From NCBI GenBank assembly GCA_016508695.1, contig VNKQ01000012.1, positions 1,054,001-1,118,000 of the forward strand: a DNA stretch of 64,000 bases, given 5' to 3'. The notes under the pieces are model-generated. The model searched no databases. It saw only the letters and a list, made by a program, of their open reading frames with translations, and was not told where the DNA came from. Both the position numbers and the translations under genes were made by a program. Below, piece by piece: positions 46,504 through 58,115 of this stretch; position 1 is the first letter of the stretch, and every line of letters begins with the position of its first letter. This DNA comes from Hyphodiscus hymeniophilus. Its lineage: Eukaryota; Ascomycota; Leotiomycetes; Helotiales; Hyphodiscaceae.

Positions 46504-47546
46504 ATGGGTCCAACAGATACTGGGACAAGCACGGAATCCGTACACGATTCTGCAGATACCTTCATCATCCCGCCTCGTCCGAATCCATCTGCGGACGCTG
46601 GCCTTGCCATTCTTCCACCATCGAGCGAAGACTGCGATACTGCTCCCCCTTCTCCCAACAGCCTCGATGTTTTCACGCTCACTCCTGTCACGGCACTCAA
46701 GTTGCTGTGTGCTGGAATTGAGGCGTTAGTGCGGATCACCGGAGAGTATGTTCACATGCAAATACCTTACCAAATCGTTACTAACTTTGCAGTATTCCGC
46801 CAACACCTCCTACCACCCATAGCACACCGCCAAACATGCGAGGAATGCAGGCTGAGAAAGAAAACATTGCCAGGAGTAATTCGTATACGAACTTTGCCAG
46901 CCTGCATCCTCGAACCGAATCAAGTTCTAGTGGAGGATCGGACGACGTTGATGGAGTGAGCTTCCGGAAACCCAGATCTGGCATCCCGGAAATTGCTCCT
47001 ACACAACCCTATATCATAATTGGGGACAACGCCGAACCATTGAACGTACAGCACAGTGCGATCACACGGAAGTTCTATTCGAAACAACCTCCTCCAATAT
47101 CGTTGGAAGATTACTTGATGCGACTACACAAATTCTGCCCTATGTCCACAGCCGTTTATCTTGCCACGAGTTTCTACATCCACAAATTGGCAGTCGAAGA
47201 GCGGGCAATACCCGTCACGCGGCGAAACTGCCACCGCCTCTTATTAGCTGGTTTAAGGGTAGCAATGAAAGCCCTAGAGGATCTGTCATACCCTCATTCA
47301 CGTTTTTCAAAAGTTGGGGGAGTAAGTGAGGGCGAGCTGGCGAGATTGGAGATCAGTTTTTGTTTTCTGACAAATTTTGAATTCAAGACAAGCAAAGAGT
47401 CGTTGCTACAGCACGCGATTAGTCTGAGAGAGATATCATCTTTACAGGGTTCCATGAATTTTGTGCCAAGGATGGCGCTGCAGGCTAAAAGGAGATCGAA
47501 TGTTACGGTTCAGGAGACTGCGATGGAACTGACAGCAGATGCGTAG
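46504..47546 (+). CDS. Pho80-like (PREG-type) cyclin
   Basis: 331 residues from exons 46504-46745 and 46793-47546. A Ser/Pro-rich N-terminal half is followed by a cyclin box of the Pho80/Pcl class: ISLEDYLMRLHKFCPMSTAV, YLATSFYIHKLA, VTRRNCHRLLLAGLRVA, then RFSKVGGVSEGELARLEISF and CFLTNFEF. Such cyclins bind the kinase Pho85 and act in phosphate signalling, glycogen control or cell cycle. The subclass cannot be settled here. The N-terminal segment FTLTPVTALKLLCAGIEAL continues into the conserved region and is typical of the filamentous-fungal forms. The first ATG at 46504 is chosen; upstream codons in frame contain no ATG. Confidence 0.87.
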
Positions 47547-48215
47547 AACTGCTGTAAGAGAAGTCAGTGGTACGGGCGCGGCGGAGACGACAGGCATGGA
47601 GACGAAGCTGAAACGCTTCAACAGTCTTCCAGAGCCGTTTTGCCACCAGAGAACATATGAGTTGCATATCGATATCGGGTTTGAGCTAGAAACTGTCCGA
47701 CCAAGGACAGGATAATACCTCCAAAGGCAAGGTTACGTGGGAGCGTTTGGAGTTTGGATAGGAATATTTGGCGTTGCATAGCATACCCTGGCGACGGGCG
47801 TTCTTGATGGGCTCGGCGGGCCAGATTGGGCATTGTCTGCTGCTGAATAGCATGTTCTGCGTATCGAGTTCATAGCACATAATACCCAAATTACCATCGT
47901 TGATATTGTACCTCGTCTATCTCAATCTTTCCCCAGAATGGTAAAGTGATATCCTGTCAGGTGATCACGCGTCTCCACTGTAATATGAGCTTCTGACGGT
48001 AGAACAACTGCGGTTCTTTATTTCCCCTCTTCTATCCCACTGACAGCTCTCTAAACCGACTACTCTTCACACAATTCTGCTCTGCCAGTAAGTTCAACAT
48101 ACGAACAGACTGCGCTATAGCAGAGTACGTCATGGACCCCTCCGCAAAGCAGAGACCTACAAATACCCCGCCATTGCGACCTTAAATGAATCTTTGATAG
48201 ATACCGCAAGTCAAG
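47547..48215. other. Intergenic between cyclin and POL4
   Basis: Holds the cyclin 3' flank and the promoter of the polymerase gene. A short frame starting at 48132 (beginning MDPSAKQRP) stops after 17 codons. It could be an upstream ORF or part of an alternative first exon, but I found no donor site that would join it. Confidence 0.4.
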
Positions 48216-50108
48216 ATGCCTCTACCGTTCCCACGCCTGTACCTTATGCATTACGGCTTCGAGAATGAGACTACAAAGCTTCACGATCTAGAGCGCGAGA
48301 TTGGTCTTGATAGTGTTGTCTATAATGTGGGGGAAACGAATATCTTCGTGGGCATGGTCAGCATGCCTAGGAGAGCGGTCATGGAGCTTAAGGCTCTCAA
48401 GGTCTTTACGGAGCCTGTGAAGGTAGACACTGAAAATATTGAGGACGCTGCGCCACCAGCGAAGAAGCAGAAGACAGCGCACAAATATACGGACAACAGA
48501 GATGTTGTCTCGGTTGATTCGGATACGGCTTCTGAGGATGATGCGGATGGGGATGTTGTTGATGTCAAAGAGGTTGCAGCTAAATCTGCAAGCTTGCGAG
48601 CTCGAGATTCAAGGACACCAGCACACCAGGACGAGATAAATGCAATTGACACTGTCAAGGTCCTGAAGCTCTCCTGGGCTACAGACTCGATGAAGGCAGG
48701 CAAGTTACTCCCAATGGATAAGTACATTGTCTACACCGGCATTCGAGTCCAAAAGCCGCCAGCAAGAAGCAGCCAGCCAGCAAAGAAAATGGTGCCGGCA
48801 GAAAATCCTCTCACTCGAGCCCGAGCCGATTCTCCCCCTCCTTCTTCCTTCTCTCAAGGCTACCGACACGCAGGTGGATCTTCTCATTCTCAAAGCCACA
48901 AGCGCCATGCGCCTCTTCTGCGTGCTGAAACCACCACCGAGCATGATGCAGCTGATAGCCTTCCTGATCTTCCTGAGTACTCTAAGAAGGAATACTGCTG
49001 TCAAAGACCAACCCCTTCTCCAACTCCCAACGACCCCTTCATCGCTCAGTTGAAGAAGATTCTTCTGGCACGAAAACTTATTTCCGACGAGATAGGCGTT
49101 AGAGCTTACAACAAGGCCATCGCCACCATCGCCGCTTATCCTTACACCATCACAACGGTGGCGGAAATTCAGCGTTTGCCTGGATGTGGGCCTAAGTACC
49201 TCGCTCTCTACCAGGAGTGGAAGGACACCGGCCGGATTCGTGAGGTGGAGGAGTTTGAGCAAAGCGAGAAGATGCAGGTCCTGAACTTGTTCTATGGCAT
49301 TCATGATGTGGGTGGTAAGACTGCGAACCAGTTTTACGACTATGGATGGAGAGATCTCGATGATGTCGTGTCGCAAGGCTGGGATATCATTGAACGGAAC
49401 CAGCAAGTGGGCGTCAAATGGTATGATGAATTCCAGACCAAGATCCCACGAGTGGAGGTTCAGCGTATTGGTAATGTGGTCTTGGCTTATGCAAACAAGA
49501 TCCGAGAAGGCTTTCAAATGGTTATTTGCGGTGGATACCGACGTGGGAAGAAGTTGTGCGGTGATGTTGATATCATCCTCACCCATCCCGACGAGCAGGC
49601 TACCGACCATTTCGTTGACGACATCGTCTACGACCTGGCCCAGGACGGGTGGATACAATATACACTTTCGGCATCCAATAAGAATTCCGAGCGTGGTCAA
49701 GAGCCGTTGAACTGGAAGGGCGGCATGCCTCGATCTGGTGGTGGATTCGATTCTCTCGACAAGGCTTTGGTCGTTTGGCAAGATCCCACCTTCCAAGATA
49801 TGGACGATCCCGAGGCAAAAAATCCGAACATCCATCGACGAGTCGACATCATCATCTCTCCTTGGAAGACTGCTGGATGCGCTATTGTGGGATGGTCTGG
49901 CGCCAACATGTTTGAGCGAGATCTCCGCCGATACTGCAGAGAAAAACTGAAGTACAAATTCGATTCTACTGGCGTGCGCACATTGGGCGATGGGACCTGG
50001 GTCGATCTTGAGGGCGATGAGACGGATCTATTGGCTAAGGAGAAGAAGGTCTTTGAGGGTTTAGGTTTGGAGTGGATTGAGCCAACACTTCGATGCACCG
50101 ATGGTTGA
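48216..50108 (+). CDS. POL4: X-family DNA polymerase (Pol4 / Pol lambda-like)
   Basis: Intronless 630-residue repair polymerase used in end joining and gap filling. The N-terminal ~190 residues resemble a divergent BRCT region with an acidic insertion. It is followed by a Ser/Pro linker and the 8-kDa lyase-like domain (FIAQLKKILLARKLI, RAYNKAIATIAAYPY). Two helix-hairpin-helix motifs follow (QRLPGCGPKYLALY and FYGIHDVGGKTANQFY). The palm carries GGYRRGKKLCGDVDIILTHP with metal-binding Asp450 and Asp452, and the third Asp544 in HRRVDIIISPW. The C-terminus ends in the nucleotide-binding thumb (GWSGANMFERDLRRYC). All catalytic residues are present. An additional upstream exon cannot be excluded, because some relatives have a longer N-terminus. 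Confidence 0.93.
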   Translation: MPLPFPRLYLMHYGFENETTKLHDLEREIGLDSVVYNVGETNIFVGMVSMPRRAVMELKALKVFTEPVKVDTENIEDAAPPAKKQKTAHKYTDNRDVVSVDSDTASEDDADGDVVDVKEVAAKSASLRARDSRTPAHQDEINAIDTVKVLKLSWATDSMKAGKLLPMDKYIVYTGIRVQKPPARSSQPAKKMVPAENPLTRARADSPPPSSFSQGYRHAGGSSHSQSHKRHAPLLRAETTTEHDAADSLPDLPEYSKKEYCCQRPTPSPTPNDPFIAQLKKILLARKLISDEIGVRAYNKAIATIAAYPYTITTVAEIQRLPGCGPKYLALYQEWKDTGRIREVEEFEQSEKMQVLNLFYGIHDVGGKTANQFYDYGWRDLDDVVSQGWDIIERNQQVGVKWYDEFQTKIPRVEVQRIGNVVLAYANKIREGFQMVICGGYRRGKKLCGDVDIILTHPDEQATDHFVDDIVYDLAQDGWIQYTLSASNKNSERGQEPLNWKGGMPRSGGGFDSLDKALVVWQDPTFQDMDDPEAKNPNIHRRVDIIISPWKTAGCAIVGWSGANMFERDLRRYCREKLKYKFDSTGVRTLGDGTWVDLEGDETDLLAKEKKVFEGLGLEWIEPTLRCTDG

Positions 50109-50861
50109 CTTACGATAATACGAGGTCATGACAGCAACGAGTTTGGGTATGAGTGGTTTCGGACAATAACGTGCGGGATCAGGACGTTAATTTCAGATAA
50201 AGTTGAACAGGATTTGGGAAGGAATATACCTCCTCGAAGCTAACTATCTCACTGGCTGAAGTGATCGCTGTCAACTGAGACAGATGGTCTTGAAGCTATG
50301 TGGGTAAGGGGTAGCGAGAAGGCTGAACCTCGTGCTGGATGAGGACTTTTTTGGCTCTATTCCGGCATACAACGAAGGCCACACTGGCTAGCTGAAAGTC
50401 CATCCAATTTCATTCTCGGATTTATCAGTTGTGGTCATTTATGAGGAGTGCAGACGTACCCCATGGTCATCGGCAGATTCTGGACGACCGCCGTTGTGCT
50501 GTAAGGGAAAAGGGAGTCCCTGTTTCGTATTTCTCTTGCTCTTCAGTTCTCACAGCTCGCGAGAAGATCGGAGGCATCAAAACACAGTACGCCACAGTGA
50601 TGGTCAAGATTGGCCCACCATTTCACGGCCAAGACGTCATCTCAAGAGAGCCCTGTCACATTGGTCCATGCAGGAGGCGGGCCCTCGACTACTGGTCACT
50701 GAGATAGTTTTCTTTCTTTTCATCCTGCTCCATGGCATTCACCAATGCCAGGGTCTCATGAAGGCTTCATACATATGTTCAAACATGTAACCATGGATGA
50801 ACTACTTCAAAAAGAGTTCTCGAGGACAGTCGAGAATCACAAAGAATGATAATCCCACCGA
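50109..50861. other. Convergent 3' flanks of POL4 and the Ulp1-like gene
   Basis: No supported gene. Frames near 50429-50790 overlap each other and show no domain. Confidence 0.45.
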
Positions 50862-53085
50862 TCACGATATTCTACCTCTCAAGTTCCTCCTCGGAGGATG
50901 TTTCTGGGCATTTGGCTTTGTCCTCGATTTCGCTGTTTGCCTGGATTTCACTACCCCATTAGATCTTTTCTCTTTCCTTGGTATTGCCTCCTTCTTTGGC
51001 TTCATTATTTGGCTGTGTTTTGCTACTATCTTTGGTGCCAGTTCCTTTGGCATTTCTCTTAAAGCTGGTTCTTGCGGAGACGTCTTCTTCTCACTTGACT
51101 TCACATCGCCCGGAAAGGGGACCAAACCTCCACCGCTTTCAGCTTTTCGCCCTGCCATAACGTTTTCCATCCATCTTCTAAGAGTCTTTGTCGGTCTTCG
51201 GCTCCAGCGAGTATAATTTTTGATTTCATATTTTTGACAGGCTCTGATTAACTGGTATTTGTATCTCAATTCTTTAAACATCGGCTCCTTGATGGCGTAC
51301 AAAAACCCAGCTTTCTGGAAGTATTTTGGATCGAATTGTGCTGGGTGTTGTTCTCTGCGTTTGGGATGGGTCTTGGCGGCTTTGCGATGTCTAGTCGGCG
51401 TGCCAGCATCGCGCATCTTGGTGTCCTCTTCTAGAGGTGATTGCCCAAGGAATTTCTCCCCTTGCTCATCGATAACAGTCGGGGATTTTGACACGGGGAT
51501 GTCGAAGAGCTCATAGTCGAAGGGTGCTTTAAACCCACCGTGTAGCACTGTTCAAGACGGTAGAGTTAGCTTTGCCGCATATGCTATTAGTGAGCTATAT
51601 TCAAGTGATCTAGAGCTTGCTTACGCTCGGCCGCGATTCGCGGGCGCTTTCCCTCGTCGAAGTCTTCTGGTTTGTAGCACATTATATCGTATCCACTGCA
51701 GTGCCGAAAGTTTTTCAAATTAGTCTTTACAAAAAAGCTGATGGCATATGGAGAGCTTTCTGGGTAAGACTTCCTACCCCACACCTAGTGCCTTTGTGCG
51801 TGGGCATAACTTACAACGCCAAGCATAACGCATTCGTGATCGCAAAAACCCCACAGTTGTAATAATCTCTTTGCTGTACGGCGTCTGGACTCCTGTCCAA
51901 CTTTTTAGCTCCTCTGAGAGCCCATGAGCCATATATTGGCCAATCTTCCGCTTCGTCCCCAAGACCATTGAACATGAGATCCATTAGGGGCTGCAACACC
52001 CTGTCGTTTTTGTCGTAAGGGACCTCTTGGTAGCTGTCGATGAGAAAGAAGAACTTCTGCTTGGGAGCAACTCCGAGTAGTTGGAAGTGGACCAAGTCTA
52101 AGTGGTATGGCAAAAACAGATAGTCTAGATTACGGAGATTTTCATCCAGACAATCGAACCGCCGCAGGTAGTCGAGGATACCATCCAGCTCTTCGTTTAA
52201 TAAATCTTCCCACACTCTGCACGGCAACATCGCACACTTTAGAGGCTTGCTTAGACCTGTCGACGTCTCCTCTGTTTTGACGGGTTTCTCCCGCTTCTCA
52301 TTTTCCCGCCCTGTATCTCTGGCATCTTCCTCCTTTTCCGGATTCCCAACCGCAGTATGTGATGCAGTATCTTCATCACTCTCAGGCTCCTCCTTGTCTT
52401 TCCCCGGAACAGACGAGATCTGAACACTGTCCCGCCCATTTCTATGAGCACAGATGCATCGCACATAAGAATCAACCACGGTTTTGTCGATGGAGCCAAA
52501 CTGGCTCGTGTCTCCTGGTGGTCCTGGGTCTAGTCCTGCGGGTTGAATGATGGATAATAAATTGCCGTATGAAAGCAGAACATTGTTGTCGCTCTTCAAT
52601 ATCTTCCTGTCCTCTAATGATGAATGTAAGTCTTGGTCCTCGTCCACATCCTCGTCTTCGTTTCGAGTCCAGGCCTCATTTCCATCCTCGTCTTCATCCT
52701 CGTTTTCATCTTCGCCATCCTCGTTCGGAGTTTCCTCTACATCCATTCCATCGTCCTCATCCTCATCCTCGTCCTTATCCTCGTCCTCATCCTCGTTCTC
52801 ATCCTCGTCCTCATCCCCATCCTCGGTCTCATCATCACCATCATTGTCATCGCCTTTCGCATTGCGCTCTCTCTTCCAATTTGCCCTCTCTTCGTCTCGC
52901 TTCGCCCGCTCTTCAGCATCCCTCTCAAAATTTGCCCTTTGCATCCCCCACCATTCTTTTCGACTTGCCCATTCTGGCACAAGCTCGCCGAGCTTCTCGG
53001 CCCACTCGCTTGGTAGCTGCTCGAATTGGCGACGTTCAGCTGCTCTTCTGGCATCGCCTTCCGTAGGCCTAGACTGCGAGGCCAT
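50862..53085 (-). CDS. Ulp1-like cysteine protease (C48 family) with long acidic tract
   Basis: 675 residues from exons 53085-51815, 51695-51625 and 51547-50862. N-terminus: MASQSRPTEGDARR, then a tryptophan/charged helical segment. Residues about 85-150 are almost all Asp/Glu. A catalytic domain follows with the Ulp1 order His333 (LDLVHFQLLG), Asp350 (FFFLIDSYQE), Gln404/405 and Cys411 (QQRDYYNCGVFAITNALC). The intron after ALCLAL joins to GYDIMCYKPEDFDEG. The C-terminal ~200 residues are Lys/Arg-rich (PKKEAIPRKEKRSNG) and may bind nucleic acid. Ulp1-type enzymes remove SUMO or related modifiers. This divergent form lacks the usual HW pair, so its substrate is uncertain. The polarised acid-basic layout is unusual. 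Confidence 0.78.
52628..52850 (-). repeat. Acidic-codon simple-sequence repeat inside the Ulp1-like gene
   Basis: Imperfect hexamer array made of GAG/GAT/GAC codons on the coding strand (TCCTCGTCCTCA-like units on plus). It encodes the Asp/Glu tract. Open frames on the plus strand here are shadows of this repeat. Confidence 0.8.
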
Positions 53086-53747
53086 GTTGATGAGTGGCAA
53101 TGGTTTTGTGACAAACGACTTGGGAGTTCAGCAGGATTAATGGAAGTCGGAATGTGTAGATTTCGGTTTCAATTGTTCTCTAGACGTGCAAAAATCGAGC
53201 ATGACGGGTGAGCTTGCGGCTGTTCATGCTTGTACAGCTGACAAAGGCCTTATAGAGGATGTGAGTGAAAATACAATAAAGAAAGAAATAGCAGTATTTT
53301 CTTCTAGCCGGAAGCGTCAGTAGGACTTTAATTTCTTTGATGCAAACAAAGACCGGGATAAGGGGGCCATGAAGGTACGGAACCTTAGAACATATACCGC
53401 CAAATAACAGACTGCTACTAGGCAAGCCTGGCTCGGGCTGCAGTTATTACTCGGAGTTTGCCCATAGTACTGATGAATGAGGTAGAGAGGGATGCGAAGC
53501 TGGGGGGAGCTGGAGTATACAACCTACTCTTCTAATAGCAAGAGGAGACAATGACACTCTCCCGCAGGATTTGATCATGAATCGTCAGTGTATGGCAAAT
53601 GGACGACCAAACTTTCTACGTGACTGCTCGTGTTCAAGGGTATTGAGGAGTGACCTAATGCAGTGAGGTAGGGTATACATGCAATTGACTTTCTCGGCAG
53701 TCTCTCTATTTACACTCCACCCCCTCTCCAGTTTCTCACCGTCCCAT
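53086..53747. other. Intergenic, Ulp1-like promoter side
   Basis: Contains the promoter of the Ulp1-like gene and the 3' flank of the MAPEG gene. No other signal was seen. Confidence 0.4.
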
Positions 53748-54308
53748 TTACCAGCCCATGATCATTGAAACCCCATTCCAAACCGTCAATCCTAATGCAC
53801 CCGCCTGGAACAAGTAGAAAGCTATTCCCTGATACCTTCCCTTTCCCCCCTCCTTGCCCGAACAATATCCGACCATATAAAGGTAACGGCTCACCGACCA
53901 GCCAGCGCCCATGAGCGCGGCTGAGATGGGGAACTTGATGCCTGCCAGCATAAGAGCAGCGAGGAAGGTAGGTTGGTTCTCGAGGTAGTTGGCGTGTGCG
54001 CGCTGGGCGCAGTTGAATTTGAACGCCTCGGTGTCGGTGCGGGATGAGGGAGCGTATGCGGCAGGGTAGGGTACCTTTGCCAGCTTGCGGAATTTCCCAG
54101 TGTTCGAAGCGTGGATTGTGTTCAGGATGAAGGTCGAGGCTGCGGCGAGGAGGACGTAGCTGGAGGGTGTAAGCCGGCGGAAGAGATATATATGGAGGGT
54201 GAACAAAGGAGGGAGGGTTGGAAAGGATTGAAAATATACGCAGTCCAAGCAGTTGAGCTGCTGGAGGTTGACTTACCCATAATTAGGATCAATCGTAACT
54301 GTTGCCAT
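53748..54308 (-). CDS. MAPEG-family membrane enzyme (microsomal GST-3-like)
   Basis: 147 residues from exons 54308-54277 and 54159-53748. The first exon encodes MATVTIDPNY, and the second begins GYVLLAAASTFILNTIHA. Four membrane segments are apparent. The family signature is in KFNCAQRAHANYLENQPTF, the conserved Arg/Glu-containing stretch that binds glutathione, followed by GAGWSVSRYLYMVGYCSG. Length equals that of microsomal glutathione S-transferase 3. Likely acts in the ER or outer mitochondrial membrane on lipid hydroperoxides or xenobiotics, a family-level inference. Confidence 0.92.
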
Positions 54309-55051
54309 GGTTGTGTTTTGACCGATTTATTCTTGGAATAGTCTTTATGACCTTGACCGTTCGGTTTTTGAAAAGGACGGAAGAGAGAGTCTTTATGTTA
54401 AATAGGGTCAATTGACACAGAGAAAGTAGATTTTTGGGGGAAAGAAAACAGGTAGAATCGTAAACGTGGCTTAAGAAACGCCATTGAAACAATGGAAGCG
54501 GAGGAACTTGAGCCAAAAAAAAAAGTCGCAGACGCTACGGGATGTGTTATTATTCCGTGTCCGATGCTCAGTGAGGACAACTTCCTCGCCAGGCGACGAT
54601 GTGGCGCATCAATGGACTTGATCTCGAGTGTATATTTGACAGCAAGCGACAAAGATGCTGTATGAATGATGTAGGACTGGATATATGCTGGATATCTCCG
54701 TGTAAAGTCGGGCCGGGCTTACGCTCAGCACCCCGCAATTTTGCTATGGACCAGGCCGATGGTGGTCGAGCGAAAAGCGCCAATGGTAGATTGAAAGCAT
54801 TGATTCTCTGTTCCGTTGAGGATCGTAGAGTTTTTAAGAGTGTTTAACAGAGTATGTAAGTCGAAGTAGGCAGTTGGGGCTCTCAATCTTAATATAAATA
54901 GTGTACAGCCACAGATTACTGAACTCGTGCATGAAGCACGCAACTTCAGAGATCGCTTGGCTCCACAAGTCGAATTTGGTATTTACTATTACAGCACCTA
55001 GCTGGCACTGCTTACGCACAGTAATTTGTTGCGCTAAAGCATTTCCAGCTC
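54309..55051. other. Intergenic, no supported gene
   Basis: MAPEG promoter and the 3' end zone of the thiamine-diphosphate enzyme gene. A short poly-A tract is near 54516. No conserved frame was seen. Confidence 0.4.
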
Positions 55052-57350
55052 TCAACATCCTGGGACGACAACAGCATCAATGACAGCCGTGGTTCCATTC
55101 ATGACTGACTCCACAGCTCTCTTCAATACATCTTCCAAGTCCGAGGCCTTGGCGACCTTCTCAGCAAAGAGTTGTCCTCCGGCAGCAGCTTTGGCAATGC
55201 CCGCCTGTCATGGTCTAGAATTAGCATGCTTAATGAAGCAAATTTGGGGGTCAGAGACACGGGATATACTCGAGGAGTTCAAAACTCGTGCAATCCCCTA
55301 AGAAAGTAGAGGGCAATCGCTCAGGATTTTTGAGCGGATTGGATATTGAGACGTCTCGGGACAGCTTAAACTCTCACCAAAGCTCCGAAGCAGGAAATTT
55401 TACTACAAGACATTGGGGAACTCACATAATCCGGAACTGGGGCGAAGGAGATGTTTATCTCCTCGTTTGTGGCCTTGGAACCAAGTCCATCTGGATGAAC
55501 CAACAATAAGGATTTTCTAGGAGCATTCCAGCCTGTCTCAATTAGCAAAAGGTCCACAAGTCCGGAATGTCGACGTACCCTTATTGTTCAGCACGATCGT
55601 AAGGACCGGGATCTTGTATCGTTGAGAGATCCAATAGACGCTCCCAGGCACAGAGAACAAGAACGTTCCGTCTCCCACGATCTGGACAACGAATTTGCCT
55701 TTGCCAGGACCGTTTTCGTATTCCGTTGCGAGCTTGATACCAAGACTTCCACCACCAGACCATCCAAGCCCTCCACCTCCACAATTGATCCAAGAGCCTG
55801 GTAACGTAGCTTGGAGGTTGTCTGCCACAAATGCTGTGTTTGTCACCGCTTCGATGGCCCAGATTGCATCTTGAGGTACAAGCTTTCGAAGTGTGGCACA
55901 GAGATGGCCTGTGCCGAAGGATCCGTCTTCCTTTGCTTGCGCCAGTCCTGCTATAACAGAGAGACGTTTTGAGTGGGATTCTCCAAGGGCTTCCCATCTC
56001 TGTGAGAAGGTCTCGGCACTTAATTGCTCAGAGAAACCGGACGATATGTGGTTGTTTAGCTGATTTATCGACGTAAAGCTGTCTGCACGATATCGAGCAA
56101 CTGCGTTCAAATACGCAACCGGCATCTGCTGCTTCAGGGGGTCTACATCGATGTGGTAGATTTTGGCAGATTTGGATGGGTGACATTGAGTGTTGATCCA
56201 GGGGACATCTATTTGATCAGTGAAGATTCAAATGGGATGTGATTGTGTAACTTACCACAATCAATGACTACAATCACATCCGCAGTCTCGATCGCTTTAT
56301 CGACGCCGTATCTTAGTCCAAGCCATCCCCGGTGATCAGCTGGAAAGCACATGTCACTTCCGCCCGTATCTAAAACTCTCAGGCCCTTCACAGTATCTGC
56401 AAGCTTGACCAACTCTGGAACAACAGCATGGTTTCGGCCACTATATCCAGTAACAATCAATGGGTTTTCTGCGCCGACAAGAGCCTCCGAGATAGTCTTC
56501 ACCGCACTATCCGACAGAGCAGCGGGCTCAATAGGATTCCAAAATTCCTGCTGAAGGTGATAGGGGGTCAGATCTTCCTCCATGACCTCTCGGGCGCCAC
56601 ATAAATACACCGGACCAGCTGGATCACTGCACGCAAATTGCAGCGCTCTGTTGACCATCTGCTTAATATTCTTTCCTGTCTTGATCTCGGCTGAGTATCG
56701 GCAGTATTGTGCCACGATCTGCTTCTGGTCCGGAATATCCTGAATCCAATGGATGTATTCGGTTCGCGAGCCCCGCATTTCTCCTTCTATTGTGTACGGC
56801 GAGATGCCGGCGAAGATCAAGACCGGTGCTCGTCCACATGATGCGTTGTGCACTGCTGCGCCTAGACCCTGAGTTCCGACGTCAACGTGAACGATCACGC
56901 ATTGAGGCTTTCGGGTGAGGCGTGCATAGCCATCTGCCATTGACAGAGCTACCATTTCGTTCGGGCATGTTATGATCCTACGAGAGGTCAATTGATCAGA
57001 TTGATGCAGCAATGGCAAAGACTTCGTACTTGGGAAATTCGCCTTTCTTCTCCTTTTGGCCCTTCACCATAGCCTCAATAATGGAGGGATGGTCAGATCC
57101 TAAGTTCCTATTAGCTAATTAGCATCTTTGTTCCTCAAGGTTGAGCAGGATCAAACGAGATAGCATGTTACGGTCAGGATTAAACGTACACGAAGCAGTG
57201 CGTGACTCCAGCCTATAAACATTGTGAGCAACTCCCGTTGGGGACAATTTTGGAATACCCACTTCCCACAAAGCCTCAAAAAATGCAAAAGAAGCTGTGT
57301 ACTATGGTTTATCAGCAAAGGGAAGCAAATGGCATGAAGATCCCCACCAT
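55052..57350 (-). CDS. Thiamine-diphosphate enzyme, acetolactate-synthase-like
   Basis: 584 residues from eight exons: 57350-57348 (ATG only), 57301-57263, 57212-57190, 57107-57030, 56977-56256, 56208-55579, 55532-55426 and 55204-55052. The start MYTASFAFFEALWEAGVTHC continues into a PYR domain with catalytic Glu55 in ITCPNEMVALSMADGYAR. A central domain and the cofactor domain follow (GDGTFLFSVPGSVYW starting at 467, closing Asn-Asn at 496-497). It is a single-subunit ilvB-type enzyme without a mitochondrial targeting peptide, so it is unlikely to be the valine-pathway acetolactate synthase. Benzoylformate/2-oxoacid decarboxylase or acetolactate-forming activity are both possible. It is divergent from a butanediol-dehydrogenase-like gene. 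The tiny first exon is required by the family N-terminus; the gene is intron-rich compared with its neighbours. Confidence 0.85.
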
Positions 57351-58115
57351 GTTGTCGTTTGATGTTGATGGTCGGATAGTCAGTGTGCAACTTCTTGAAG
57401 GCACACAATGCACAAAGAAAAAGCTCCCAGACTTGTTAGAGAATAACGATAATAACTATCGGGCGAACAAGAAAGACAAAGAGGAATAACACGCGCACGA
57501 ATGGCACTCGCTCACTGTGTCAATAACGTCGTTGTTGTTGATAGTGACAGGAAGAAATGGCGGGGTAGCTTGAGCAAACCCCCACTTTCGGCTTCAGTGC
57601 ACGGCACGGTTGCTGTACTGAAGGTGGGGTGGGCACCACGTTGTTGTCTCACGCTCTCTCCACAAGCACCATCTCTCGCTCATGGCCGTCCCCGGAGCCA
57701 TCAACAGAAGAAAATACATATTCGGGATACTAACTGAAGATGTTTCTGTGTAACGGTAGCGTGGAACTATTCCGCGCCTATCGACTCCAGCAGAGTCCAC
57801 ATAAGTGAGGGGACTCAGCCTCCTCCTAGTTACTTCCTTACCTCCTCATCCTAGGTAACAATGAATGGCAAGATGCCAAGAGAGCGCCTCAAGTATACCA
57901 AGTGGTACAAGCACGACGCTACTGAATGATCTACCAATCGTACGATGGAATCCAGTGGTCCCCAATCCCCTCTGACCGAAGGAGGGGTATCGGGTGAGGG
58001 GTCAGGGCCATGGCGTGTTTTGTTCGGATTGTGAAGAGGACCAGTACATATAGCTGAAGCATCACGGTGACCATAACTCTGCGAAACAAATCCCAACTGA
58101 AGTCAGTTGATCATC
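57351..58115. promoter_or_regulatory. Bidirectional region of the TPP enzyme / dehydrogenase pair
   Basis: 765 bases between divergent start codons, holding both promoters and the 5' UTR before the ATG-only exon. No recognised site was identified. Confidence 0.4.

Noticed and set aside
52547..53140. Long Ser-, His- or Leu/Ile-rich plus-strand frames
   Set aside because: All are shadows of the GAG/GAT/GAC repeat that encodes the acidic tract of the Ulp1-like protein.
57018..57029. Start of the TPP enzyme at a non-ATG codon near 57018
   Set aside because: It lies inside an intron (57029-56978). Splicing gives the conserved EFPKIITCPNEM joint and a longer, complete N-terminus.
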